Shown piece after piece: positions 15,488 to 22,445 of a DNA stretch of 64,000 nucleotides; position 1 is the first letter of the stretch, and every line of letters starts with the position of its first letter. Origin of the DNA: CADEDV01 sp964437415 (GTDB taxonomy: Bacteria > Bacteroidota > Bacteroidia > Chitinophagales > Chitinophagaceae); contig CAYTGN010000006.1 in NCBI GenBank assembly GCA_964437415.1, positions 124,001-188,000 of the forward strand, written 5' to 3'. Under the pieces are notes generated by a model that was not told the origin of the DNA, made no database searches, and worked only from the letters and a program-made list of their open reading frames with translations. Made by a program: the position numbers and the translations under genes.

Positions 15488-16831
15488 TCAAATTGCTTTT
15501 AACTTTACTGTACTTAATTCGCCGCCCCATGCTTTCAGCATTACGGTTTTCTTTCGTTGCTCTGTCACCTTCACATATCTTTTAAAACTTTGGTAGTCCC
15601 GGTGGCCTGTTATGGTCATTACTTCCTCTGCACTCATTCCTTTTTCAAGTGAAAGGGTGGCAAACGTTTTCCGGCCTGTATGCACTCCGATCAGTTCATA
15701 TTTAGGGTAGGTAATGGCTTCCCGCTTAGTTCCCCTGAAACGGACTATTTCAACCGGTTCTGTTATCCCGGCCAGCTTGCACAATTCTTTTACATAATCG
15801 TTTAGCTTTTGATTGCTGATAACGGGCAATGGCCTGTGCAGGGCTTCGTATTTTGCCAATATCGCTTTTGAAAACGAGGTGAGTGGTATACTTAAAGGTT
15901 CTTTTGTTTTCTTAACAGTTAGCCTTATTTCATCTGCCTTAATATGTTCCCGTTTCAGTTGTGCAAGGTCTGAATATCGTAAACCGGTAGTACAGGCAAA
16001 GCAAAAAACGTCCCGAACCTGGGCTAACTTTTTATTACCGGAAAGATCAAGATAATACAGGGCTTCAAATTCATCATTTGTCAGGGCAATTACTTCAAGG
16101 GTTTCCTTTTTTATCTTAAAGTCCCTGTATTTTTCAGATACGCTTATTCCTTCTTTTTTTGCGTAACTTAAAAAAGTTTTTACGGTACTTAATTGCTTTG
16201 CTATTGTGGTATTGTTGAGTAGGGGAATTTCTTTGCCCTCAATCGTTTTGGTAAGGCTTAACAGGTAGTTTTGAAATGACTGGAAAAAGGAATAATCTAT
16301 TTTATCAAAACTTACCTTTCTTTTTGTGTCCCGCTGATAGTCCTGTAAATGTTTTTTCAATGCTTTGTAAACCGATAAACTCCCGGCTTCTCTTGTGGCT
16401 TTATGGTCATTGATATACTTGTCTATGTAATCAAACAGGATATTGCTGGGGGCTTCTTTTTTTGTGGTGGGTGTTTTTTCTGCTTTCAGCTTTTCAATTA
16501 CCATTTCAGCGGAATAAACAACCTTATCCAATTCATAACGCTTTTCAATGGCTTTGATTTTCTTAGCCAGGTCGTCAAAGTCGCTATTGATCTCACTTGC
16601 TTCGCTGGCTGTTAAAAACAGGTTGTAGTTAATGGCCGGGTATAGCTTTTTAGCTGTCCGTTTGTCCAAATAAACGGCTTGCTGTTCTTTTTTATCCCAG
16701 CTTTCAGGGAGCATCTTTTGCCCGGTATTGTAGTATTTACGCTGCCCACTTATTTGGTAGATCAGCCTTACCGGGGCTTTACCGTCCTTATCTGACTTCG
16801 TGGTATGAAGTTCAAAACGAATTGTACCCAT
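15488..16831 (-). CDS. Tyrosine recombinase (site-specific integrase)
   Basis: This 447-residue integrase has an N-terminal arm-binding domain (about 1-90), a SAM-like core-binding domain (about 130-220) and a C-terminal catalytic domain. The active-site set is present: Arg285 ('TTGLRYSDL'), His384 and Arg387 ('HTGRKTF'), His410 ('GHRDYQ') and the nucleophile Tyr419 ('KRYVKV'). It should integrate and excise the element at the 3' end of tRNA-Ser using the 17-bp repeats. The gene lies about 185 bp from the right attachment site, transcribed inward, which is the usual arrangement. Confidence 0.95.
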   Translation of the reverse strand: MGTIRFELHTTKSDKDGKAPVRLIYQISGQRKYYNTGQKMLPESWDKKEQQAVYLDKRTAKKLYPAINYNLFLTASEASEINSDFDDLAKKIKAIEKRYELDKVVYSAEMVIEKLKAEKTPTTKKEAPSNILFDYIDKYINDHKATREAGSLSVYKALKKHLQDYQRDTKRKVSFDKIDYSFFQSFQNYLLSLTKTIEGKEIPLLNNTTIAKQLSTVKTFLSYAKKEGISVSEKYRDFKIKKETLEVIALTNDEFEALYYLDLSGNKKLAQVRDVFCFACTTGLRYSDLAQLKREHIKADEIRLTVKKTKEPLSIPLTSFSKAILAKYEALHRPLPVISNQKLNDYVKELCKLAGITEPVEIVRFRGTKREAITYPKYELIGVHTGRKTFATLSLEKGMSAEEVMTITGHRDYQSFKRYVKVTEQRKKTVMLKAWGGELSTVKLKAI

Positions 16832-16879
16832 ATCTTTTTGCTTTTAACTTGCTTCAAAGATACCAGCAAAAAAGAAAGG

Positions 16880-16895
16880 GGGGCAAATAGGGGGG
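16880..16895 (+). repeat. Arm-type direct repeat, right copy
   Basis: GGGGCAAATAGGGGGG, one base different from 9752-9767 and in the same orientation. It lies in the promoter region of the integrase gene, where arm-type sites of tyrosine integrases are often found. Confidence 0.55.
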
Positions 16896-17015
16896 CAATT
16901 TTTTTGAACATTCCGTTTTGTCCGGTTTTGTCCATTTTTGTAAATCCCCCAATGAGAAAGGAAAATTGCAGTTGAAAAACTAAATTGAATTTATCCGAAA
17001 AAACAAAGGTTAAAG

Positions 17016-17032
17016 TCCCTCAGTCTCCGCTT
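17016..17032 (+). repeat. attR: right attachment site of the tRNA-Ser element
   Basis: Exact copy of the 17 bases at 9668-9684. It is followed after one base by a strong terminator, which would sit directly behind the tRNA gene if the element were removed. This fixes the right boundary. Confidence 0.87.
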
Positions 17033-17033
17033 T

Positions 17034-17060
17034 GATCCCGCAAACAGGCGGGATTTTTTT
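17034..17060 (+). terminator. Displaced terminator of tRNA-Ser
   Basis: Perfect stem ATCCCGC/GCGGGAT (17035-17041 with 17048-17054), six-base loop, then seven T. Without the element it would follow the tRNA 3' end after a few bases. Its T run overlaps the stop codon of the convergent DUF983 gene. Confidence 0.85.
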
Positions 17061-17517
17061 ACCAGTTATTGGCATGGTCGGCATTCAGCCTTTCCGACAC
17101 ATCAACTGGCTGGTGATGTTCCCATTCAGGATCATATTTTACAAACCAGGATATCCAGAGGCTGCGGCTCAGCCGCATCAGCCAGGGCTGAAGCAAGATC
17201 AAAAAAATTGCATTAAAGCCCAGCCAATAAAAGAAACGGTTGTCATTTACGGACAATCCAATAATAACCCACCAGGCAATTAATGTAGCCACACTCAATG
17301 CTACCGTTAAAACATAACTCACATAGCTGGTGCCATAGTAAAAACCTACTTCTATTTCCGTAGCCTGTCCGCAAACAGGACAGGTTTTGTTCATCAGCAT
17401 GTTCTTTTTCATACTGATGCTTACCGGGTGCTGAAATAGTTTGCCTTCTCGACAACGGGGACAACGACAGCTTAATGCTGAAGTAATGTATCCGCGATGT
17501 ACCTTATGTTCACTCAT
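17059..17517 (-). CDS. DUF983 family membrane protein
   Basis: This 152-residue protein begins with a zinc-ribbon-like segment: 'CRCPRCREGKLF' and 'CPVCG' give two CxxC pairs. It is followed by the DUF983 signature 'EVGFYYGTSYVSY' and two membrane segments (about 70-90 and 98-115). The family occurs in cytoplasmic membranes of many bacteria; its role is not established. It is the last gene of an operon with thioredoxin and two small membrane proteins, and it overlaps the thioredoxin gene by four bases, so a link to thiol chemistry is likely by context. Confidence 0.88.
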   Translation of the reverse strand: MSEHKVHRGYITSALSCRCPRCREGKLFQHPVSISMKKNMLMNKTCPVCGQATEIEVGFYYGTSYVSYVLTVALSVATLIAWWVIIGLSVNDNRFFYWLGFNAIFLILLQPWLMRLSRSLWISWFVKYDPEWEHHQPVDVSERLNADHANNW

Positions 17518-17840
17518 GAATTGCTGTTTATATGCTGTTCAATTATTTTTTCCAGCGAACGGGCCTGCATCAATCCTGATTGCCGCCAGAGTTGTTTGCC
17601 ATTTTGAAACAGGATCAGTGTGGGCACACTTTGCACGGTAAATGCATTGGCGGCCTCGGGGCTTTTATCAATATCCACTTTGATGATGCGGAGTTTTTCT
17701 GCCATCCTTTTGTGCAGTTCTTCCAGTTCTGGTTTCATCATTTTGCAGGGACCACACCATTCTGCAGTGAAATCAACCAGCACAGCTGTGCTGCCTTGTA
17801 TAAGTTGGCTGAAACTTTCCCGTTTATTTTCCGTTGTCAT
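17514..17840 (-). CDS. Thioredoxin
   Basis: This 108-residue thioredoxin has the canonical active site 'WCGPCK' (Cys28 and Cys31) and the cis-proline in 'QSVPTLILF'. It starts 'MTTENKRESFSQLIQGS' with no signal peptide, so it is cytoplasmic and reduces disulfides or persulfides. It overlaps both flanking genes. The operon upstream carries a Crp-type operator (18313-18326), placing this thioredoxin in the sulfide-response set. A second thioredoxin of different sequence is encoded at 19728. Confidence 0.94.
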   Translation of the reverse strand: MTTENKRESFSQLIQGSTAVLVDFTAEWCGPCKMMKPELEELHKRMAEKLRIIKVDIDKSPEAANAFTVQSVPTLILFQNGKQLWRQSGLMQARSLEKIIEQHINSNS

Positions 17841-18033
17841 TCTTTTGTTTTTTGAACAAGCTAAAAAAAAGGCCTCCCATCAATGCGCCATACCCGGTGC
17901 TGTTATGCCATTGAGAAGTGATGCGGCAGGTTCCACTGTTGCAACCAATTTGTTGCCAATACAGAAATCCTGCTGCTGCGCCAATGATCACTCCGGCTAT
18001 TAATAGTTTATTATTTACGATCCAGTTCTTCAT
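17824..18033 (-). CDS. DUF6132 family small membrane protein
   Basis: This 69-residue protein has a first membrane segment 'LLIAGVIIGAAAGFLYWQ', the conserved 'CNSGTCRITSQWHNS' loop with two cysteines, and a glycine-rich second segment 'YGALMGGLFFSLF'. This matches the DUF6132 pattern. Members are often found beside thioredoxin and rhodanese genes in Bacteroidota. The paired cysteines in the loop suggest thiol or persulfide chemistry at the membrane, which is inference. It overlaps both neighbours. Confidence 0.82.
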   Translation of the reverse strand: MKNWIVNNKLLIAGVIIGAAAGFLYWQQIGCNSGTCRITSQWHNSTGYGALMGGLFFSLFKKQKNDNGK

Positions 18034-18265
18034 AGTTCACATTTTCGGGTGTTGAATCGTTGGTTTTTTTGGTTTCGGTGCCGCAACTTCCCGTCATACA
18101 GCAAACTCCATCCGTCAATAAAGAAAAAAGAAGTAAAACACTTCCTGCAATCATTCCACCGGTATGACCGGATGTTATGGAAGTGTACAAAATTAAGCCA
18201 CCCAGGCCAACTCTTATCACTTTTAACATTGTCCAGCCGCTTTTCAGTCTTTCTATAAGTTCCAT
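18011..18265 (-). CDS. Small membrane protein, DUF2892/YgaP-like
   Basis: This 84-residue protein starts 'MELIERLKSGWTMLKVIRVGLGGLILY' and has two hydrophobic segments separated by 'SGHTGG', then 'TDGVCCMTGSCG' with three cysteines. The layout resembles the membrane domain of YgaP-type rhodaneses (DUF2892). The ATG at 18265 was chosen: an upstream frame start is only a TTG and would overlap the operator at 18313. It is the first gene of the operon running to DUF983. The cysteine-rich tail suggests handling of sulfane sulfur. Confidence 0.75.
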   Translation of the reverse strand: MELIERLKSGWTMLKVIRVGLGGLILYTSITSGHTGGMIAGSVLLLFSLLTDGVCCMTGSCGTETKKTNDSTPENVNYEELDRK

Positions 18266-18312
18266 ATGAATTCTTTTTAAGACAAAGCTCTTATGTTGCT
18301 GTAACAAACACA

Positions 18313-18326
18313 GTGACAATAGTTAC
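18313..18326 (-). promoter_or_regulatory. Crp/Fnr-type operator upstream of the DUF2892-like operon
   Basis: GTGACAATAGTTAC, an imperfect palindrome of the GTGA-N6-TCAC type (one mismatch in the right arm). On the minus strand a -7-like GAGCTTTG lies at 18283-18290, 33 bp away centre to centre. The operator ends 48 bp before the start codon at 18265. Confidence 0.7.
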
Positions 18327-18372
18327 ATTAAAGCAGCCACCGGGGCAGCCGTTCCGGTTCATCACATTGCAT

Positions 18373-19569
18373 TTACATTTTGCCCGTTAAAATCTTATTC
18401 CAATATAACCACGGCAGCACTCTTCTTTTCAACTGGTACATGCTCCATCTTTCTTTACTTTGATCAAAGGGGAAAGTTTCAGTGGGATTGTTGTTGTAGT
18501 CAAACTCAGCCAGCATCAATTTGCCATAGCCGGTTACAATGGGACAACTGGAATAACCATTATATTTTGCTTCCAATAGCTGTCCTTTTATCATTGCCAG
18601 CAGATTTGTAACCAACACCGGCGCCTGTTTGCGAATGGCTGCTCCTGTTCTGGATGTGGGCAATGAAGAAGCATCACCCAGTGAAAAGATGTTTGGATAT
18701 TTCACATGCTGTAAACTGTATTTGTCCACATCCACCCATCCGGCAGCATTGGCCAGCGGACTGTTTCTTAAAAAATCAGGGGCACTTTGCGGAGGGGTGA
18801 CATGGATCATGTCAAAACTCACCCAGTATTCCTTGTCTTTATTTTGTTCTCCGAAACCAACAAATTTCGCACTTTTATTCTGACCGTCAATTTCAACAAG
18901 TCTGGTGAAAAAATGCATTTCCACTTTATCTCTCTCTGCAACTTGCTTTAAGGTCTTTTCATATTTCTCCACACCAAAGAGCCGGGTGCCGCCACTCCAG
19001 TATTGTATCTCTGTTTTGTCAAACACGTTGTGGTTTTTAAAATAATCGGCCGCCAGCCACATGATCTTGTGAGGAGCTCCGCCGCATTTCACCGCTGTAT
19101 TCGGATTAGTGAACAGGGCTTTTCCGCCTTTAAAATTTTTGATGCACTCCCATGTGTATGGAACATGCTGCACACTATAATTGGAGCAAACACCATTCTT
19201 ACCCAACGTTTCTTTCAGCCCTTTAATCTCATGCCAGTTCAACTGGATTCCGGGAGCCACAATGAGATATTCATAGCCGACAGTTTCATAGTTATCCAGT
19301 ACCACCCTGTTACTTTCTGGCTGAAAGGATACCACTCTTTGTTTGATCCATGTTGCCTGTTTTGGAATAACATCTTCTTCGTTGCGTATCGTTTTTTTCA
19401 TATCAAAAACGCCGGCGCCAACAAGGGTCCATGCAGGCTGATAATAATGTTTATCAGAAGGTTCAATAATGGCAATGTCAAGTGTTTTGTTTTTGCGGAG
19501 CAATTGTGCGGCTACAGAGATGCCTGCATTGCCACCGCCCACAATCACAACCTGGTATTTTGGCTTCAT
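18373..19569 (-). CDS. sqr: Sulfide:quinone oxidoreductase
   Basis: This 398-residue flavoprotein begins with an FAD-binding Rossmann motif 'VVIVGGGNAGISVAA' and the 'HYYQPAWTLVGAG' segment typical of type II (SQRDL-like) sulfide:quinone oxidoreductases. Cys162 ('VKCGGAPHK') and Cys342 ('YSSCPIVTGYGK') are the expected redox pair; Cys128 ('NGVCSN') is a third conserved one. 'SLGDASSLPTSRTGAA' binds the second half of FAD. The enzyme oxidises sulfide to sulfane sulfur, passing electrons to menaquinone at the membrane, and hands sulfur to a small thiol acceptor. It is divergent from a thioredoxin gene, with one operator for each gene between them. Confidence 0.92.
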   Translation of the reverse strand: MKPKYQVVIVGGGNAGISVAAQLLRKNKTLDIAIIEPSDKHYYQPAWTLVGAGVFDMKKTIRNEEDVIPKQATWIKQRVVSFQPESNRVVLDNYETVGYEYLIVAPGIQLNWHEIKGLKETLGKNGVCSNYSVQHVPYTWECIKNFKGGKALFTNPNTAVKCGGAPHKIMWLAADYFKNHNVFDKTEIQYWSGGTRLFGVEKYEKTLKQVAERDKVEMHFFTRLVEIDGQNKSAKFVGFGEQNKDKEYWVSFDMIHVTPPQSAPDFLRNSPLANAAGWVDVDKYSLQHVKYPNIFSLGDASSLPTSRTGAAIRKQAPVLVTNLLAMIKGQLLEAKYNGYSSCPIVTGYGKLMLAEFDYNNNPTETFPFDQSKERWSMYQLKRRVLPWLYWNKILTGKM

Positions 19570-19614
19570 GTGCTGAATTTTGTGCTAAAGTATTCTGAAG
19601 ACAGTTCTGGACAG

Positions 19615-19628
19615 GTGATGATAGTCAC
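19615..19628 (-). promoter_or_regulatory. Crp/Fnr-type operator for sulfide:quinone oxidoreductase
   Basis: GTGATGATAGTCAC. The minus-strand -7-like TACTTTAG at 19585-19592 is 33 bp away centre to centre. The operator edge is 46 bp upstream of the ATG at 19569. Confidence 0.75.
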
Positions 19629-19669
19629 GGTTTCGGATGATTTTGGTGGGATAAGGAACAGGCAGATAT

Positions 19670-19683
19670 GTGATACCTGTCAC
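19670..19683 (+). promoter_or_regulatory. Crp/Fnr-type operator for thioredoxin
   Basis: GTGATACCTGTCAC, followed by a full-match Bacteroidota -7 element TAATTTTG at 19706-19713, 33 bp away centre to centre. If transcription starts about 7 bp after the -7 centre, the operator is centred near -40, the class II activator position. The operator edge is 45 bp upstream of the ATG at 19728. Confidence 0.78.
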
Positions 19684-19727
19684 CAAATTTTACAGGGGTA
19701 CGGGCTAATTTTGCAAGAAATAGTTTT

Positions 19728-20105
19728 ATGGCAATAACGATACCCATGACCACACAAGACTTCAAGGAGAAGGTTTTCAACTATGAAACGGAGCAGGACT
19801 GGAAATACCAGGGACAGCTGCCGGCCATTATTGATTTTTATGCCGATTGGTGCGGCCCCTGCAAGATGGTTGCCCCTGTTTTGGAAGAACTTGCCCGGGA
19901 ATATGAAGGCCGTATCGTTATCTATAAGGTAAACACAGATGTGGAACAGGAATTATCGGCCGTATTCGGTATTCAAAGCATTCCCACATTTCTGTTTATT
20001 GGTGCAGACGGCGAGCCATTCATGCAGCCGGGTGCATTTCCCAAACATGTTTTTAAACAGGTGATCGAAGAAAAGTTATTGACTGCTGCAAACGGGAAAG
20101 AGTAA
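19728..20105 (+). CDS. Thioredoxin (extended N-terminus)
   Basis: This 125-residue thioredoxin has the active site 'WCGPCKM' (Cys44 and Cys47), the preceding 'IIDFYAD' strand and the cis-proline in 'QSIPTFLFIG'. It has about fifteen extra N-terminal residues ('TTQDFKEKVFNYETEQDWKY') relative to minimal thioredoxins, as seen in a Bacteroidota subgroup. Cytoplasmic; no signal peptide. Divergent from sulfide:quinone oxidoreductase with its own operator and -7 element, so it probably reduces protein persulfides or disulfides made during sulfide oxidation. Convergent with the heme lipoprotein gene, 20 bp apart. Confidence 0.94.
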   Translation: MAITIPMTTQDFKEKVFNYETEQDWKYQGQLPAIIDFYADWCGPCKMVAPVLEELAREYEGRIVIYKVNTDVEQELSAVFGIQSIPTFLFIGADGEPFMQPGAFPKHVFKQVIEEKLLTAANGKE

Positions 20106-20125
20106 TTGCCGTTAATCAGTGATCT

Positions 20126-20710
20126 TTAATTTTTTGGAGGAACAAACAGTATATGCCAGAGGCCCCGTATATCGCCATCCTTGTAACCGGTGGCGAGATC
20201 TCCGGGATAGTGTTTTCTGATCGCTTCCCATGTCGCTGCTGAAATATTTTCATCCTTATTGCCATGACAATTCAGGCACATGCCTTGCATGATGATTGGT
20301 TTGAAATAGTGTTTTCTCCCTTGTTTGTCCTGTTCCAGCGCAACTATCATTTCTTTTTGCTCCTTGCGCTGCTGTTGGAAATAAGCCAGCAATCGCTGCT
20401 CCATGCTGTCGGCTTTGTTGACGGGGTTGCGAAATTTGTCGGTGGCTCTTCTGATACTTGTTGTTGTATTAGCGTAGGCAGCAGTTAATTTTATAGCTTC
20501 TGTATTGCAAAATTCAATGGCTCCGGGAAATCCTTTTTCACCGATAGCTTTAAGTAAAGTATTACGGAGGCTGTCAAAAATATGAGTAACCAGGCTGTCA
20601 CCTTGTTTTATCCAAGCTGCTGTATCATTTAGCGGAGCTGGTTTGTTTTGTTCCCTGCAAGCAACAATCAATAACAAACCGATCGCTCCCGTTATGAAAC
20701 TAACTTTCAT
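20126..20710 (-). CDS. DUF3365 (Tll0287-like) c-type heme lipoprotein
   Basis: This 194-residue protein has a signal peptide ending in 'LLLIVACREQ', a lipobox with Cys18. The mature domain has the Tll0287-like/DUF3365 pattern: 'IEFCNTEAIKLTAAYA' followed by 'IRRATDKFRNPVNKAD', and a single heme-binding 'CLNCHGN' near residue 151. The C-terminal 'YKDGDIRGLWHI' is also typical. The protein is a periplasmic or outer-membrane-anchored sensor or electron-transfer domain; its partner is unknown. It follows the Dps gene by 11 bp on the same strand, so the two are probably co-transcribed. Confidence 0.87.
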   Translation of the reverse strand: MKVSFITGAIGLLLIVACREQNKPAPLNDTAAWIKQGDSLVTHIFDSLRNTLLKAIGEKGFPGAIEFCNTEAIKLTAAYANTTTSIRRATDKFRNPVNKADSMEQRLLAYFQQQRKEQKEMIVALEQDKQGRKHYFKPIIMQGMCLNCHGNKDENISAATWEAIRKHYPGDLATGYKDGDIRGLWHILFVPPKN

Positions 20711-20721
20711 TTCTTAAGTTA

Positions 20722-21195
20722 CTATTTATCCAGATATGCCGAATACATCCACACTAATTTTTCCTGCTGGCGGATATAATCACTCATCAGCGCATTGGTG
20801 CCTTCGTCGGCTGTATCAGCAGAAAGTGTCAACAGTTCTCTTTCAATTTCGAGTAATTGCCCGAATGAATCAATCACAAAAGCAACAGCTTCATCTCCAT
20901 TGGCAACGTTTTTTGTCTCTTTTATGCTGGCTTTTTCGAGGTAGTCGGAAAAGGAATGATGAGGTGTATACCCGAGTGTAAGGATGCGTTCAGCCACTTC
21001 ATCAATCTTTAGTTGTAAATCCGTATAGAGCTCTTCAAATTTTAAGTGCAACTCGAAAAACTTCTTTCCCCGGATGTTCCAATGAAAACCCCGTGAATTG
21101 ATATAAAACAGCTGGAAATTGGCTAGCAATTCATTCAATTTTTCGGCCAGCTTTTTTGATTTGGATGCATCCAGGCCGATAAGATTTTTTTTCAT
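20722..21195 (-). CDS. dps: Dps family ferritin-like DNA-protection protein
   Basis: This 157-residue four-helix protein carries the Dps ferroxidase signature: 'GFHWNIRGKKFFELHLKFEELYTDL' supplies His, His, Asp and Glu ligands at the dimer interface. Family proteins oxidise and store iron with hydrogen peroxide and bind DNA. The start ATG at 21195 is used; the longer frame begins at a TTG. No Crp-type operator is seen directly upstream, so it may be read through from the transporter genes. Its place in the sulfide cluster suggests protection from iron-sulfur and peroxide damage. Confidence 0.93.
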   Translation of the reverse strand: MKKNLIGLDASKSKKLAEKLNELLANFQLFYINSRGFHWNIRGKKFFELHLKFEELYTDLQLKIDEVAERILTLGYTPHHSFSDYLEKASIKETKNVANGDEAVAFVIDSFGQLLEIERELLTLSADTADEGTNALMSDYIRQQEKLVWMYSAYLDK

Positions 21196-21266
21196 ACCAT
21201 TTGTTTTATGCAATCTATCAAATACAGAGAAACCGCAGGCTGAGTTTTATCAGTCCAACGATTATT

Positions 21267-21800
21267 TTAATGCGGCAGCTTGGTTTTCAGTTTTCCATAT
21301 ACCCAGGTGCCGGCAATGGCGCTGAGCAGTGTTACAATAATGACTGTGGCGCCATTTCCGATTTGTGCAAATAATGGTCCGGGACAGGCGCCGGTGATGG
21401 CCCAGCCAAGTCCAAAAGTAAGACCACCATAAATCTGGCCTTTGTTGAATTTTTTAGGTTCAATCTTTATCGTTTCACCTTCAAAAGATTTTGCTTTAAA
21501 TTTTTTGATCAGGAAAACACTGATCACACCCACAATAACCGCTGAACCGATCACCCCATACATATGGAAACTTTGCAGGCGGAACATTTCCTGTATGCGA
21601 AACCAGGAGATCACTTCTGCCTTGATCAGGAAAATACCAAAAACAACTCCGGCTACGAGATACTTGATATTTGTATACAAAGGCTGGTCCAAGGTACTTT
21701 CGTTGACACACATTGCGTTTTGCGACCTTACTTCGTAATCGGTATTGACCTCTTGGGCAACAAATGGCTTTTCACCAGCGATAATATCTTTTGATGACAT
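21267..21800 (-). CDS. YeeE/YedE family transporter half (DUF6691 type)
   Basis: This 177-residue protein has four or five membrane segments. The signature 'FGLGWAITGACPGPLFAQIG' (about 133-152) places a conserved cysteine in a membrane-embedded 'ACPGP' motif, as in one half of two-part YeeE/YedE transporters (PmpB-like). Such proteins move sulfur compounds such as thiosulfate or sulfane sulfur through cysteine relays. The N-terminal ~50 residues are soluble. It is encoded 4 bp after the partner half, from the same operon. Confidence 0.88.
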   Translation of the reverse strand: MSSKDIIAGEKPFVAQEVNTDYEVRSQNAMCVNESTLDQPLYTNIKYLVAGVVFGIFLIKAEVISWFRIQEMFRLQSFHMYGVIGSAVIVGVISVFLIKKFKAKSFEGETIKIEPKKFNKGQIYGGLTFGLGWAITGACPGPLFAQIGNGATVIIVTLLSAIAGTWVYGKLKTKLPH

Positions 21801-21804
21801 TGTT

Positions 21805-22368
21805 TTACAGTTTTAAGATGAAAGGAAGAATGAGGTTGGCCATGATGAAACCACCCGCCATAAAGCAACAGGTAGCTACCAGCGATGGCCATTGCAGATT
21901 GCTTAAGCCCATGATAGCATGACCACTGGTGCAACCACCGGCATACCGGGTGCCAAAACCCACAAGAAAACCTCCAATGATCATCATGGAAATGCCCTTT
22001 GCCGATAATAGTGCCGACCAGTTGAATATTTCCGCAGGCACCAGGTTTTCGTATTGCGTGATGCCATAACCAGCCAGTTCTTCAGCTAATTTGGGATTCA
22101 CCTGCACAGGATTGGGATCGGCCAGCCATTGCGCTGCGATGATACCGCCCAGCAGCACACCGGCAACAAAAAACAGGTTCCAGATTTCTTTTTTCCAATC
22201 ATACTGAAAGAAGGGAATTTTTGCAGGCATGCAGGCTGCGCAAACATGTCGCAGTGATGAAGAAATCCCAAATGATTTATTGCCTAATAAAAGCAGGGCC
22301 GGCACCGTCAGTCCGATCAGCGGACCCGCTACATACCAGGGCCAGGGTTGTTTGATCCATTCAAGCAT
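21805..22368 (-). CDS. YeeE/YedE family transporter half (PmpA type)
   Basis: This 187-residue polytopic protein carries the other half-signature 'GFGTRYAGGCTSGHAIMGLSNLQWPSL' with a conserved Cys, and an N-terminal 'RHVCAACMPAKIPFF' with two more cysteines. Together with the neighbouring half it forms a two-part sulfur-compound transporter. The ATG at 22368 is chosen: a longer frame starts at a TTG, and the 22368 start puts the operator at 22413 exactly 45 bp upstream, as for the other regulated genes. Confidence 0.88.
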   Translation of the reverse strand: MLEWIKQPWPWYVAGPLIGLTVPALLLLGNKSFGISSSLRHVCAACMPAKIPFFQYDWKKEIWNLFFVAGVLLGGIIAAQWLADPNPVQVNPKLAEELAGYGITQYENLVPAEIFNWSALLSAKGISMMIIGGFLVGFGTRYAGGCTSGHAIMGLSNLQWPSLVATCCFMAGGFIMANLILPFILKL

Positions 22369-22412
22369 AGAAAAAATTTTTGCAAATGTCAATTTACAAA
22401 ATAATGACCAGA

Positions 22413-22426
22413 GTGACTTATGTCAC
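22413..22426 (-). promoter_or_regulatory. Crp/Fnr-type operator for the YeeE/YedE genes
   Basis: Perfect palindrome arms GTGAC and GTCAC around TTAT. The minus-strand -7-like GACATTTG at 22383-22390 is 33 bp away centre to centre. The site lies just beyond the 3' end of the DUF2490 gene. Confidence 0.78.
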
Positions 22427-22445
22427 AGCATCGCTCAAGAATAAT

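Larger units (their letters stand above)
9668..17032. mobile_element. Integrative element in tRNA-Ser, about 7.35 kb
   Basis: The segment is bounded by identical 17-bp sequences at 9668-9684 and 17016-17032. The left copy overlaps the 3' end of tRNA-Ser, and the tRNA terminator lies directly outside the right copy. A tyrosine integrase gene lies beside the right end. Going inward there are a protein of unknown function, an excisionase-like HTH protein, a winged-helix protein, a RepA-like AAA ATPase, a primase-like protein and two small proteins, all on the minus strand. Two secreted-protein genes sit at the left end. No relaxase, type IV secretion, terminase or capsid gene is visible, so it is probably a mobilisable or satellite element that depends on helper functions. 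Confidence 0.88.
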
